Below are positions 1-7,330 of a stretch of DNA of 64,000 bases, one piece after another; within the stretch, counting starts at the first letter, position 1, and every line of letters begins with the position of its first letter. The notes beneath the pieces were generated by a model, which was not told where the DNA came from, did no database searches, and saw only the letters and a list, made by a program, of their open reading frames with translations. Position numbers and translations under genes: made by a program. The DNA comes from Vicinamibacterales bacterium (lineage in GTDB: Bacteria; Acidobacteriota; Vicinamibacteria; Vicinamibacterales; UBA8438): NCBI GenBank assembly GCA_937766455.1, contig CALLXD010000034.1, positions 1-64,000 of the forward strand, read 5' to 3'.

Positions 1-2064
1 CGTTCCGCCGTCCGCTTGCCCCACATACAGCATGGTTTTCCAGGTGCCACCGACCTTGACGTCGGAAATCTTTGGCGAGCTATCCATGAAGTAGGTGAAG
101 TTGTCGACCGGTTGTCCATCCATGAGCGTACTGAGCTTGGGCAGCAGATTGAACGGAATATAGGCCCACACTTCGACCCCGAGGCGGCCATCGATGGCGT
201 GCAGCATGCCGTCGTTTCCGCCATAGAAGACCAGGGACCGACGGTCGGCCCGCGCGGCCGCGAAGTTGGAATAGTCGGCGTCTGGAGGCGGCAGCGAGGG
301 CGGGTCCACCACCGCTGGTGTCGAATCGATGATGGCGCCCAGCGGCTGGGTGCGCACGAAGTCGATCAGCGCCGCCGCTTCCGCATCGGTCGACGTTCTC
401 AAGTACGGCCGCAAGGCGGTCACCGCGCCAGCGGCAGACGTGAATTCCACCATGCCCGTGCCAGGGATATAGGTGTAGATGTTGCGAGGGGCCGTCGTCG
501 GCGTGCGCGCCTTCCACAGCGGCGTCCCATCCGCCGTGAACCGGTAGCCGAGCGGCTGTGCGGGGTCCAGGACCGGTTTGTAAGCCCGGAACGCCCGCAT
601 GTCGGCCTGAAAGCCCGGGAGTGAGGAGCCGGCCGTGATAATCACGTTGGCCCGTTGTGTGAGCGCCGCGCCGCTCGCGGTGGTAACCAGGCTGTTCTGC
701 AGCGGGACGCCATTGATGTCGTTGGCGTTCTCCATATTGATGGTGCCAACGATCGGGCTGGTGGTTGGGAAAATACTGGGGTCGCCGACGTCGTAGTCTT
801 CCGTCAACTGGTGGACCGCCTGCACCGCGTAGTTGGCGGCGAAGGCCACTTCACTGGCGTCAGAGACCTCAAAGTACTGGCCGCCACTACCGCTGGCGAT
901 CAACTGCAACTCGGCCACGTCGGCCGCCGGTGGGGCGATGGCGATGACGAAGATCGGGACACGGTGGGTCACGCCACCTCCCGCGACGCTCAGGAACGTA
1001 GACCCGGCGGCCCCGAGACTATTGGTGCCACCGGCGCCACCCACGACCAGGACCACCGCCGTGTTTCTGCATTCCTGGTAGATCGCCTGGTCGGCCCCCA
1101 TCAGTCGTGTCACCTCCGCCCGGGTGTCGACCAGGAGATCGTCGATGGGGGAGTCGAGCGAGTCGTTGAGACCCATTCCGGCCGGGAGCAGCGCATCAGC
1201 CTCATCGGGTTCTCCCAAGAGTTTGTTGTATGTCACGGTCGATGAGTCGGAGATGTCGGCCTCGACCTGCACTTCATCGCCACTGGCCGCGGCGGAGTCG
1301 TTGGTCGTCGTCGTCCATGGAATCGTCACTTTCCATCGTTGCGTCCCGAGGTCGCCTGGCAAGGCCGACTGCGGCGCGGTCACAAGGGCGGCGTCCTCCG
1401 CGTTGCCGGCGCCTCCCAGGACGGCACCGGCGCCGTACCGCGACCGCACCATCCCGAAACGCACGATTCGGTGGTTTTCGTCCACGACCTGGGCGAGCCC
1501 CTCCCTGGCGATTCCCAACCGCGTGGGCTTGAAGAAATCACCGTAGTCGGTGTCCTGGTCGTCGACGACCGTGATCTGGTCGGCATCTACCGCAAAGTCC
1601 AACGGGTCGGCGACCGACGGGCGGTCGACCATCGCGTCGTAGCGCCGACGGTAGTTGACTGCGGCCGCGTCGACACCAAGGCTGGCGGCCACGGTCGGGT
1701 CGTCCGCCCGTGGCCATGTGCCCACATCGTAGTAGTTGCCAGCCGCATCGAACTGCATCCGCGTGGACGTGTCGATAGCGAAGATCACGTTTGGTCCGAC
1801 GGGTAGGTTCGGGTCCAGGGCCTGGACCACTTTCTTCGACTTCTTCCCCTTCCCGACCTTGGAGACCTTGGCGGCCTTCTTCGCCTTGCCCTGATTGGCC
1901 GAGTCGACGTCCGCGAATCGCTTCAGAAACCGGAGTGGGTCCAGAGCTTGCTCGAACCAGGGGTCAGTTTCCCCGTGTAGGACGCTCTGATTGGTCGTGA
2001 GAAAGACCAGCCCGATGGTGAACACCATGGAGACGGCCAGTAGGGTTTGCACACGTCGATTCAT
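1..2064 (-). CDS. pilY1: PilY1-like type IV pilus assembly/adhesin protein (C-terminus outside window)
   Basis: The frame is open from an ATG at 2064 to the window edge, giving 688 codons with no stop. Residues 11-25 form a hydrophobic signal or anchor segment. A lysine-rich stretch covers about 60-80. A von Willebrand A-like strand with DTS metal-site residues follows near 92-105 (NVIFAIDTS). Near 611-626 is the motif GGNDGMLHAIDG, which opens the C-terminal beta-propeller of PilC/PilY1 proteins, and the last visible residues (LYVGQADGGT) match the next propeller strand. PilY1 proteins sit at the pilus tip or outer membrane and control pilus extension and adhesion. It is the last visible gene of the minor pilin operon, 10 bases after pilX. 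The propeller core and calcium site lie beyond the window, so full length cannot be judged. Confidence 0.85.
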   Translation of the reverse strand, partial: MNRRVQTLLAVSMVFTIGLVFLTTNQSVLHGETDPWFEQALDPLRFLKRFADVDSANQGKAKKAAKVSKVGKGKKSKKVVQALDPNLPVGPNVIFAIDTSTRMQFDAAGNYYDVGTWPRADDPTVAASLGVDAAAVNYRRRYDAMVDRPSVADPLDFAVDADQITVVDDQDTDYGDFFKPTRLGIAREGLAQVVDENHRIVRFGMVRSRYGAGAVLGGAGNAEDAALVTAPQSALPGDLGTQRWKVTIPWTTTTNDSAAASGDEVQVEADISDSSTVTYNKLLGEPDEADALLPAGMGLNDSLDSPIDDLLVDTRAEVTRLMGADQAIYQECRNTAVVLVVGGAGGTNSLGAAGSTFLSVAGGGVTHRVPIFVIAIAPPAADVAELQLIASGSGGQYFEVSDASEVAFAANYAVQAVHQLTEDYDVGDPSIFPTTSPIVGTINMENANDINGVPLQNSLVTTASGAALTQRANVIITAGSSLPGFQADMRAFRAYKPVLDPAQPLGYRFTADGTPLWKARTPTTAPRNIYTYIPGTGMVEFTSAAGAVTALRPYLRTSTDAEAAALIDFVRTQPLGAIIDSTPAVVDPPSLPPPDADYSNFAAARADRRSLVFYGGNDGMLHAIDGRLGVEVWAYIPFNLLPKLSTLMDGQPVDNFTYFMDSSPKISDVKVGGTWKTMLYVGQADGGT

Positions 2065-2074
2065 GGTGGTGTCC

Positions 2075-2805
2075 TTAACTGATACCGCCGGTCGAGAGCG
2101 ACATGAGCATTTCCGTCAGCCCAGCGCCCGGTGTCTGCACGGCTCCCTTGCGAGCGCGGCGGTTCTGTTCGTCCTGGCCCCGTTGGGCCACATATCCGGT
2201 TTCGACTGAGGTGCTGGCCGCGCGAACCGCGGAGGCTTCCACCGACCGGTTGCTGCCTCTTTCGCCGAAGCCCTCGGCGTGCACCAGCACCAGTCCGTTC
2301 CCGTCCGCCGAGGGGTCGTTGTCGGTCTCGCCGGGGTCGTCCGCGACCCAGACAACGACATAGCCCCCCCCGACGACCGTCTGGGTCGGGAGCAATGACT
2401 CCAAGGGGCCGTGGGCATAGAGCCGCCACACGGGGCGGTTCGCATTCGCTACTCCATATGCGACGTCGGTATCCGCTTGTAGGGCCGCGGTCATTTCCAC
2501 GAAATCTGCCGACGTCCCGTCGGGGAGCATGTACGGAGGCGTGTCAAGAAACCCAGACAACTGTCCGCCGGCGAGCACCCCATTCCAGTTGGGTTCACGG
2601 ATCAGGTCCTGGATGCCGCGCTCGACGCCGGCGTCGGCGGCGTAGAGCGCCTGCTGCCCGTTGTGGAAGTTATGGGTCAGCATGGTCTCCGTGGTGGTGT
2701 TCAGGATGAGCGCGGCACCGAGGGCGCTGAGCACAAGGTGGCCATCAGGCTCACGATGAGCGCGACGCCGCGTTCGTCCGACCAGTCGCGTGTGTGTCGA
2801 GTCAT
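2075..2805 (-). CDS. pilX: PilX-like minor pilin assembly protein, frameshifted near its N-terminus
   Basis: The N-terminal frame starts at ATG 2805, 14 bases after the pilW stop, and reads MTRHTRDWSDERGVALIVSL, the charged leader and hydrophobic start typical of PilX. Near 2733-2738 the family-like sequence moves to another frame, which continues LSALGAALILNTTTE and runs to the stop at 2075. Adding one base there joins LMATL to VLSALGAAL without a break. The downstream frame alone gives 219 residues from a GTG at 2734 but lacks the leader and half of the membrane helix. The C-terminal half is glycine- and aspartate-rich and not otherwise recognised. The cause is a single missing base, either a sequencing error or a real inactivating mutation. 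Confidence 0.75.
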
Positions 2806-2819
2806 GCTAGGTCCGGTCG

Positions 2820-3941
2820 TCATTGCAAGAGGTTCATGTTGCGGGGGGCGACCTCGAACTTCACGGAGTAGTCGGGTACCCAGGTTTCGCCGCTGATGGC
2901 TCCGCCGACGTTGACGAACTGCGTCGGGTCGTCGCCACGGAGTTCTTCTCGCCCAACCTGCACCGTGATCTCGACTCCGATCTTCCGCACTCGCAGCAGG
3001 TCGCCGTCAAAGCGATGCGGGGCCACGCCACAGAGCGGTCCGTCTGTCAGTTGCGACGGGTCCAGTGCAATCAGGGCGGTGCCACCGAGTGGTGCGAGCA
3101 GCGGGGTTGGGGGATCGCCAGCGGTGTACACGCAGTTGGCGAGACCCGTGGCCGGCTGCGGGGCGCTCGTCGGGTCCGGGTTGGCGAAGTAGGTAAATTC
3201 CAGGCCGACGACATCGTCAACCAACGCCAGGTCTGTCTCGTACCCGTCGTAGTGGCGGAGCTGATTGTTGTTTCGGTCGAGGTAATACACCGCCTGCCTC
3301 GCCTCGACGACGCGTGACACTGTTGCGTCGTACGTCTTGGACATGCTGGGATTCGACCCGCCATGACCGACCTGGTCCGCGTTGACGCTGGTCACCGTGA
3401 AGAGGTCATAGCCCGACCCGGCCCCGGTCATGTCGTAGATAAGGCCGCGCATGCCGGCCGCAAATCCGCACGGCGTGCCCACCGGACAGCCAGCCAGCAG
3501 CGTGTCGACTTGGAGGTCCGCGGTCGGAGCGGACATGTCGAGCGCCAGTGCCGTCTGGGCCTGCGTGCTCGGGACCGAGACGATCGTGATGCGATCCGTG
3601 GCGAACGTGTGTTCGGCGTCTGGCGTCTGGGCCCCGTATCGCCCGGGACGCACGGCCGGCAGCACTTGGGAGATGGGCCCCACGTTGTCGCCCACGTATG
3701 GGCCAGCGCCGGCCGAGAGGAGATCCTTGTAGATCATGTCCGCGGCAATACGCAGCCGCTGATGGACGTCGGCGATCTCCGGTTGTGTCCGGAAACCATT
3801 CTGGCCGTCGGCCACCATTTGAAAGATGGCGCCAGTGACCGCAATCATGATGCCCATCGAGATCATCATCTCGACCAAGCTGTACCCAGCCTGTCCTCGT
3901 GCCCGGCTTCCGCCTGAAGCGGTTGTTGTGTTGAGGGTCAT
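2820..3941 (-). CDS. pilW: PilW-like minor pilin
   Basis: A 373-residue protein with a prepilin signal at about residues 15-40: the peptidase site G|YSLVEMM, with Glu at +5 of the mature chain, then a hydrophobic helix ending near IFQMV. The rest resembles PilW, with a long soluble domain containing YYLDRNNNQLRHYDG and VVGLEFTYF. PilW joins the minor pilins that prime type IV pilus assembly in the inner membrane. It lies between pilV (4 bases upstream) and pilX (14 bases downstream) on the same strand, so it is cotranscribed. Two cysteines near 151-157 could form a disulfide. Confidence 0.88.
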   Translation of the reverse strand: MTLNTTTASGGSRARGQAGYSLVEMMISMGIMIAVTGAIFQMVADGQNGFRTQPEIADVHQRLRIAADMIYKDLLSAGAGPYVGDNVGPISQVLPAVRPGRYGAQTPDAEHTFATDRITIVSVPSTQAQTALALDMSAPTADLQVDTLLAGCPVGTPCGFAAGMRGLIYDMTGAGSGYDLFTVTSVNADQVGHGGSNPSMSKTYDATVSRVVEARQAVYYLDRNNNQLRHYDGYETDLALVDDVVGLEFTYFANPDPTSAPQPATGLANCVYTAGDPPTPLLAPLGGTALIALDPSQLTDGPLCGVAPHRFDGDLLRVRKIGVEITVQVGREELRGDDPTQFVNVGGAISGETWVPDYSVKFEVAPRNMNLLQ

Positions 3942-3945
3942 GTCG

Positions 3946-4545
3946 CTACACCGCTTTCCGCGTTTTGACGGTTACCAGCCAGCTGTCCGCAGGAAGTTTG
4001 CCCCGTGGTCCAGTGGCGCCGGCGGCCGCACGCTGAAGTTCTTGCCTGAGCGTGGTCGCCAGGACCCGAAGGACGAGTGTGTCGGTGGGGCTGGCGGGTA
4101 GCCGGTCCACCGCCCAGCGGCGGATGTAGACGGTGCCTGGCGTGGGCGAGCCGCCGGTGCCCAGCCACTCGCCATTCCCGTCCAGATAGTCCACGTAGAA
4201 TGGGACGTTCCCTTCGAGCTTACCGCTCGGCGATGGGAGCAGGCCCGGTCCGCCGGACGCCTGCGGAAAGACACTGACGTCTGTTGTCGAGTCGGACACG
4301 GGGAGGCCCAGTTCACCGTCCGCGAGCGACTCGAAGCCCCACGGCAGGGCACGAAGCTGCTCTATCTTGTCGATGGCCAGCACGGCGGTTGACGTGTTGG
4401 CCTCGGCGTTGTGGTTTGCCAACGCGGCGACCGCGAACAGTTGGGCGACACCCACGGACACCGCCGTCAGGACGGCGATTGAGATGAGCGTCTCAACGAA
4501 CCCGAAGCCCTGTTCACTGGACCAGCGTGATTCTTCCGAGTGCAT
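3946..4545 (-). CDS. pilV: PilV-like minor pilin
   Basis: A 199-residue protein with a prepilin signal G|FGFVETLISIAVL at about residues 13-30, including Glu at mature position 5. Short prepilins of this kind at this operon position are annotated PilV or simply prepilin N-terminal cleavage/methylation protein. The ATG at 4545 lies inside the preceding pseudopilin gene (32-base overlap), implying translational coupling. No cysteine pair is seen in the globular part. The PilV name rests on gene order and the N-terminus; the globular domain is poorly conserved. Confidence 0.82.
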   Translation of the reverse strand: MHSEESRWSSEQGFGFVETLISIAVLTAVSVGVAQLFAVAALANHNAEANTSTAVLAIDKIEQLRALPWGFESLADGELGLPVSDSTTDVSVFPQASGGPGLLPSPSGKLEGNVPFYVDYLDGNGEWLGTGGSPTPGTVYIRRWAVDRLPASPTDTLVLRVLATTLRQELQRAAAGATGPRGKLPADSWLVTVKTRKAV

Positions 4546-5086
4546 TGACTGTAATCTCCTTCACCGCGCCTTGGCGCCCGACTTCGACCACTGCGTCAGC
4601 GGTCATGGTCTTGACCGTCCCGTTGGTCACCAGCCGGGTGGTGCCGTCGGGTGAGAACTCCAACTCGGGTCCGATCAGTTCGTCGATACCCGACCCGACA
4701 CGCCGTAGCGGACCGTCGTGTTCAGGGGTGGCCCGCGCGTTGTCTTTGGGCCCGGGGTATCCAAACAGCGTCTCGTCGCAGCGGCTCGCAGCGTTGTCAG
4801 TCGCCGGGAATCCCGTGACCTCAACGAGGCGATATTGCCCATCTGCCGGGCAGTTGAACTTGACCCGCATCGGTCGGTTGGCCGAGACCGCTCGCATGCG
4901 GGCGGTCTGCAATTCGCGCTCTATCGCGCGTGTCGCGTTACCGAGTTCAAGAGAGTCGAGTGCGGCCTTGCCTGCCGGTAGCGCGATGGAGAACATCGTT
5001 CCCATCAACAGGGTCGTCATCATGACTTCCATGAGCGAGAAGCCTCGTTCGCGCTCACGGGTCGGCTCGTGCAGTTGCGTTGCCAT
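4514..5086 (-). CDS. GspH/FimT-type pseudopilin
   Basis: A 190-residue protein with a prepilin signal G|FSLMEVMMTTLLMGTMF near residues 16-34. After the helix comes the GspH/FimT pattern RAIERELQTARMRAVSANRPMR, then a beta-rich domain with a cysteine pair (NCPADG and SRCDE). I chose the ATG at 5086; a TTG ten codons upstream in the same frame would add a hydrophobic MATLLLSLWS that fits poorly in front of a basic prepilin leader. It is the first gene of the minor pilin operon. The spacer behind it (5087-5344) is AT-rich at 5127-5167 and probably holds the promoter for this operon and for the divergent bshB1. Confidence 0.85.
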   Translation of the reverse strand: MATQLHEPTRERERGFSLMEVMMTTLLMGTMFSIALPAGKAALDSLELGNATRAIERELQTARMRAVSANRPMRVKFNCPADGQYRLVEVTGFPATDNAASRCDETLFGYPGPKDNARATPEHDGPLRRVGSGIDELIGPELEFSPDGTTRLVTNGTVKTMTADAVVEVGRQGAVKEITVNALGRITLVQ

Positions 5087-5344
5087 CGACCAGAGTGAGA
5101 GCAAGAGCGTTGCCAATGATGCGAGTTAAATGACAAAAATTGATAAGTTGTTGTTAAATATGAATTTGTGCCTTCGATAGAACCGCCGTGTGGTGCCTGG
5201 CAGGTGACTTGTGGGCTCCTGACAGCGACGGATATGTCTCTGGCGCCGCTGTGATGTCTCAACATCGTTCACCGTCCCGCTCCACCCGTCGCTTGCGGAC
5301 AGGCAGCTGGCTCGTTTCGAGGCACTTGAGGTCGGGAGGGGAGT

Positions 5345-6043
5345 ATGGACAGATCGGTTGACCTGTTGGCGTTCGGCCCGCACCCGGATGACATCGAAAT
5401 CGGAATCGGTGGTGTCGTGGCGAAAGCGGCCCGATCCGGCCGTCGCGTCGGCTTGTGCGATCTGACCCGCGGCGAGCTCGGGAGCAACGGCACCGTGGCC
5501 GAGCGGCTGGCCGAGGCGGCTGCCGCGGCGGATCTGCTCGGTGCGGCGTGGCGGCAGAATCTCGAGTGGCCGGACGGCGAGATCGGTGGGCCGGACCAGA
5601 TCCGCAGCGCCGTTGAGTGTCTCCGTCGGTGTCGCCCTGCGACGGTGCTCATCCCACACTGGGAAGACCGCCATCCGGACCACGTGGCCGCGAGTCACCT
5701 ACTCACGCAGGCCGTCTTCAAGAGCGGGCTTCGACGGTTTGCCGCGGCGGGCGAGCCATGGCGACCTGCCTGGGTGTGCTACTACTTTATTAATGAGGTG
5801 TCGGCGCCGTCGTTCGTGGTGGATGTGTCGGACGACTACGAGGTCAAACGCCAAGCGCTCGATTGCCATCGAAGCCAGTTCAGCCCCGACGGTGCTGAGG
5901 CGGTCTCCACCCGGCTCACCACCTCGCGCTTTCGACAACTGATCGAGACCCGCGACGCTGGTTTCGGCGTGTCGGTGGGGGTGGCGTTCGCGGAGGGGTT
6001 CGTGGTCAAGGAGCCGATCCTGCGGTCGGACGTGATGAAATAG
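5345..6043 (+). CDS. bshB1: Bacillithiol biosynthesis deacetylase BshB1
   Basis: A 232-residue PIG-L/LmbE-fold protein. The zinc-binding signature PHPDD is near residue 14 (AFGPHPDDIEIGIGG) and the second motif near 105 is HWEDRHPDH. This length, the TRGELGSNGT segment and the adjacent bshA identify BshB1, which removes the acetyl group from GlcNAc-malate to give GlcN-malate in bacillithiol synthesis. A strong ribosome site (GGGAGGGG) precedes the ATG. bshA follows after 24 bases. The third enzyme, BshC, is not in the window. Expected location is the cytoplasm. Confidence 0.93.
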   Translation: MDRSVDLLAFGPHPDDIEIGIGGVVAKAARSGRRVGLCDLTRGELGSNGTVAERLAEAAAAADLLGAAWRQNLEWPDGEIGGPDQIRSAVECLRRCRPATVLIPHWEDRHPDHVAASHLLTQAVFKSGLRRFAAAGEPWRPAWVCYYFINEVSAPSFVVDVSDDYEVKRQALDCHRSQFSPDGAEAVSTRLTTSRFRQLIETRDAGFGVSVGVAFAEGFVVKEPILRSDVMK

Positions 6044-6067
6044 GTTTGGGGAGCGGTTGGACTGTCA

Positions 6068-7234
6068 ATGAATGTTGGTATCGTCTGTTACGCGTCGGTT
6101 GGTGGAAGCGGCATCGTGGCGACAGAGCTCGCCAAGGCGCTGGCGGACCGTGGGCATCAGGTACGGCTGATCAGTACGGAGATGCCCTTCCGCGGGTCCG
6201 AGTACCACGCGGGGCTCGCGTTTCATGCCGTGCAGACACCCGGATACCCGCTGTTTCGGGAACCGCAATATCTGCTGTCGCTGGCGAACAAGATCGTTCA
6301 AGTGAGTCGCGAGCATGAGCTGGACATCATTCATGCTCACTACGCGATTCCGCATGCCGCCGCGGCCTACCTTGCCAGGCAGATTCTGTCGAATGTCGCC
6401 GGCGGCAAGGTGCCGCGCGTCATTACGACCCTGCACGGGACCGACGTCACGTTGATCGGAAGTGACAGCTCGTATTCCGAGACGGCCGCGTTCTGTATCG
6501 ATCAGTCCGACGGAGTGACCGCCGTGTCCCGCAGCCTGCGCGACGACACCTATCGCCAGCTGCCCGTTCGGGCCGACATTCATGTCATCCCGAACTTCTT
6601 GGACTGCGGCATTCATCGCCGGTCGTCCGATCCAGCGCTACGTGCCCGGTTCACGCGTGGCGACGAGAAGGTGCGTCTGGTGATTCACGTGTCGAACTTC
6701 AGACCCGTGAAACGGGCCGAGGCGGTGGTCGAGATCTTCGCGCGACTCCATGCGCGTGTTCCGTCTCGGCTGCTGCTCGTAGGCGACGGGCCTGACCTTG
6801 AGAAGGCTGGCCGCCGCGCGCACGAACTAGGGGTCGCCGACGCCGTGGAACAGCTCGGTGAACAGGAGCAGATCGTGCCGCTCTTGTCGCTGGCCGATCT
6901 GTTTCTGCTGCCTTCCGAACAAGAGAGTTTTGGCCTGGCCGCGCTGGAGGCGATGGCGTGTCAGGTGCCGGTGGTGGCCTCCCAGGTGGGTGGACTCCCG
7001 GAGGTGATCGACCACGGGGTGACCGGATACCTGCACCCGCCCGACGCGATTGACGCGATGGCCGACAGCGGCGTCAATCTATTGACGGATGCGCCGCTCC
7101 ACCAACGAGTTTCAGAGGCGGCTCTTGCCGCGGTCTTGCAGCGTTTCTGCGCGAACGCCATCGTGCCGCAGTACGAGGCGTTCTACCACGAGGTGATCGC
7201 CTGCCAGACATCAGTGACAGGCACCCCGTCGTAG
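6068..7234 (+). CDS. bshA: N-acetyl-alpha-D-glucosaminyl L-malate synthase BshA
   Basis: A 388-residue GT4 glycosyltransferase that transfers GlcNAc from UDP-GlcNAc to L-malate, the first bacillithiol step. The N-terminus MNVGIVCYASVGGSGIVATE is characteristic of BshA. It is followed by a HAHYAIPHA segment near 95 and, in the C-terminal domain, the nucleotide-sugar pattern EQESFGLAALEAMACQVPVV near 280-300, with the E-x7-E pair of retaining GT4 enzymes. Length is normal for the family. It lies 24 bases after bshB1 in an apparent two-gene operon. Confidence 0.95.
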   Translation: MNVGIVCYASVGGSGIVATELAKALADRGHQVRLISTEMPFRGSEYHAGLAFHAVQTPGYPLFREPQYLLSLANKIVQVSREHELDIIHAHYAIPHAAAAYLARQILSNVAGGKVPRVITTLHGTDVTLIGSDSSYSETAAFCIDQSDGVTAVSRSLRDDTYRQLPVRADIHVIPNFLDCGIHRRSSDPALRARFTRGDEKVRLVIHVSNFRPVKRAEAVVEIFARLHARVPSRLLLVGDGPDLEKAGRRAHELGVADAVEQLGEQEQIVPLLSLADLFLLPSEQESFGLAALEAMACQVPVVASQVGGLPEVIDHGVTGYLHPPDAIDAMADSGVNLLTDAPLHQRVSEAALAAVLQRFCANAIVPQYEAFYHEVIACQTSVTGTPS

Positions 7235-7330
7235 ACCCCCGTGTGTCGGTCGTGCGTCCGTGGCACCGCCGCCGTGGCCTGACACTGGCTATCTAACGGC
7301 ACTCCGGACCCGAGATATACTCGACGAACC

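Noticed and set aside
16..2000. Several plus-strand frames in the first 2 kb
   Set aside because: They are shadows of the pilY1 frame, which is open to the window edge and carries family motifs.
5087..5344. Cyclic-di-GMP riboswitch upstream of the minor pilin operon
   Set aside because: The spacer was read on both strands; the conserved GEMM-I core and tetraloop-receptor sequences are not present.
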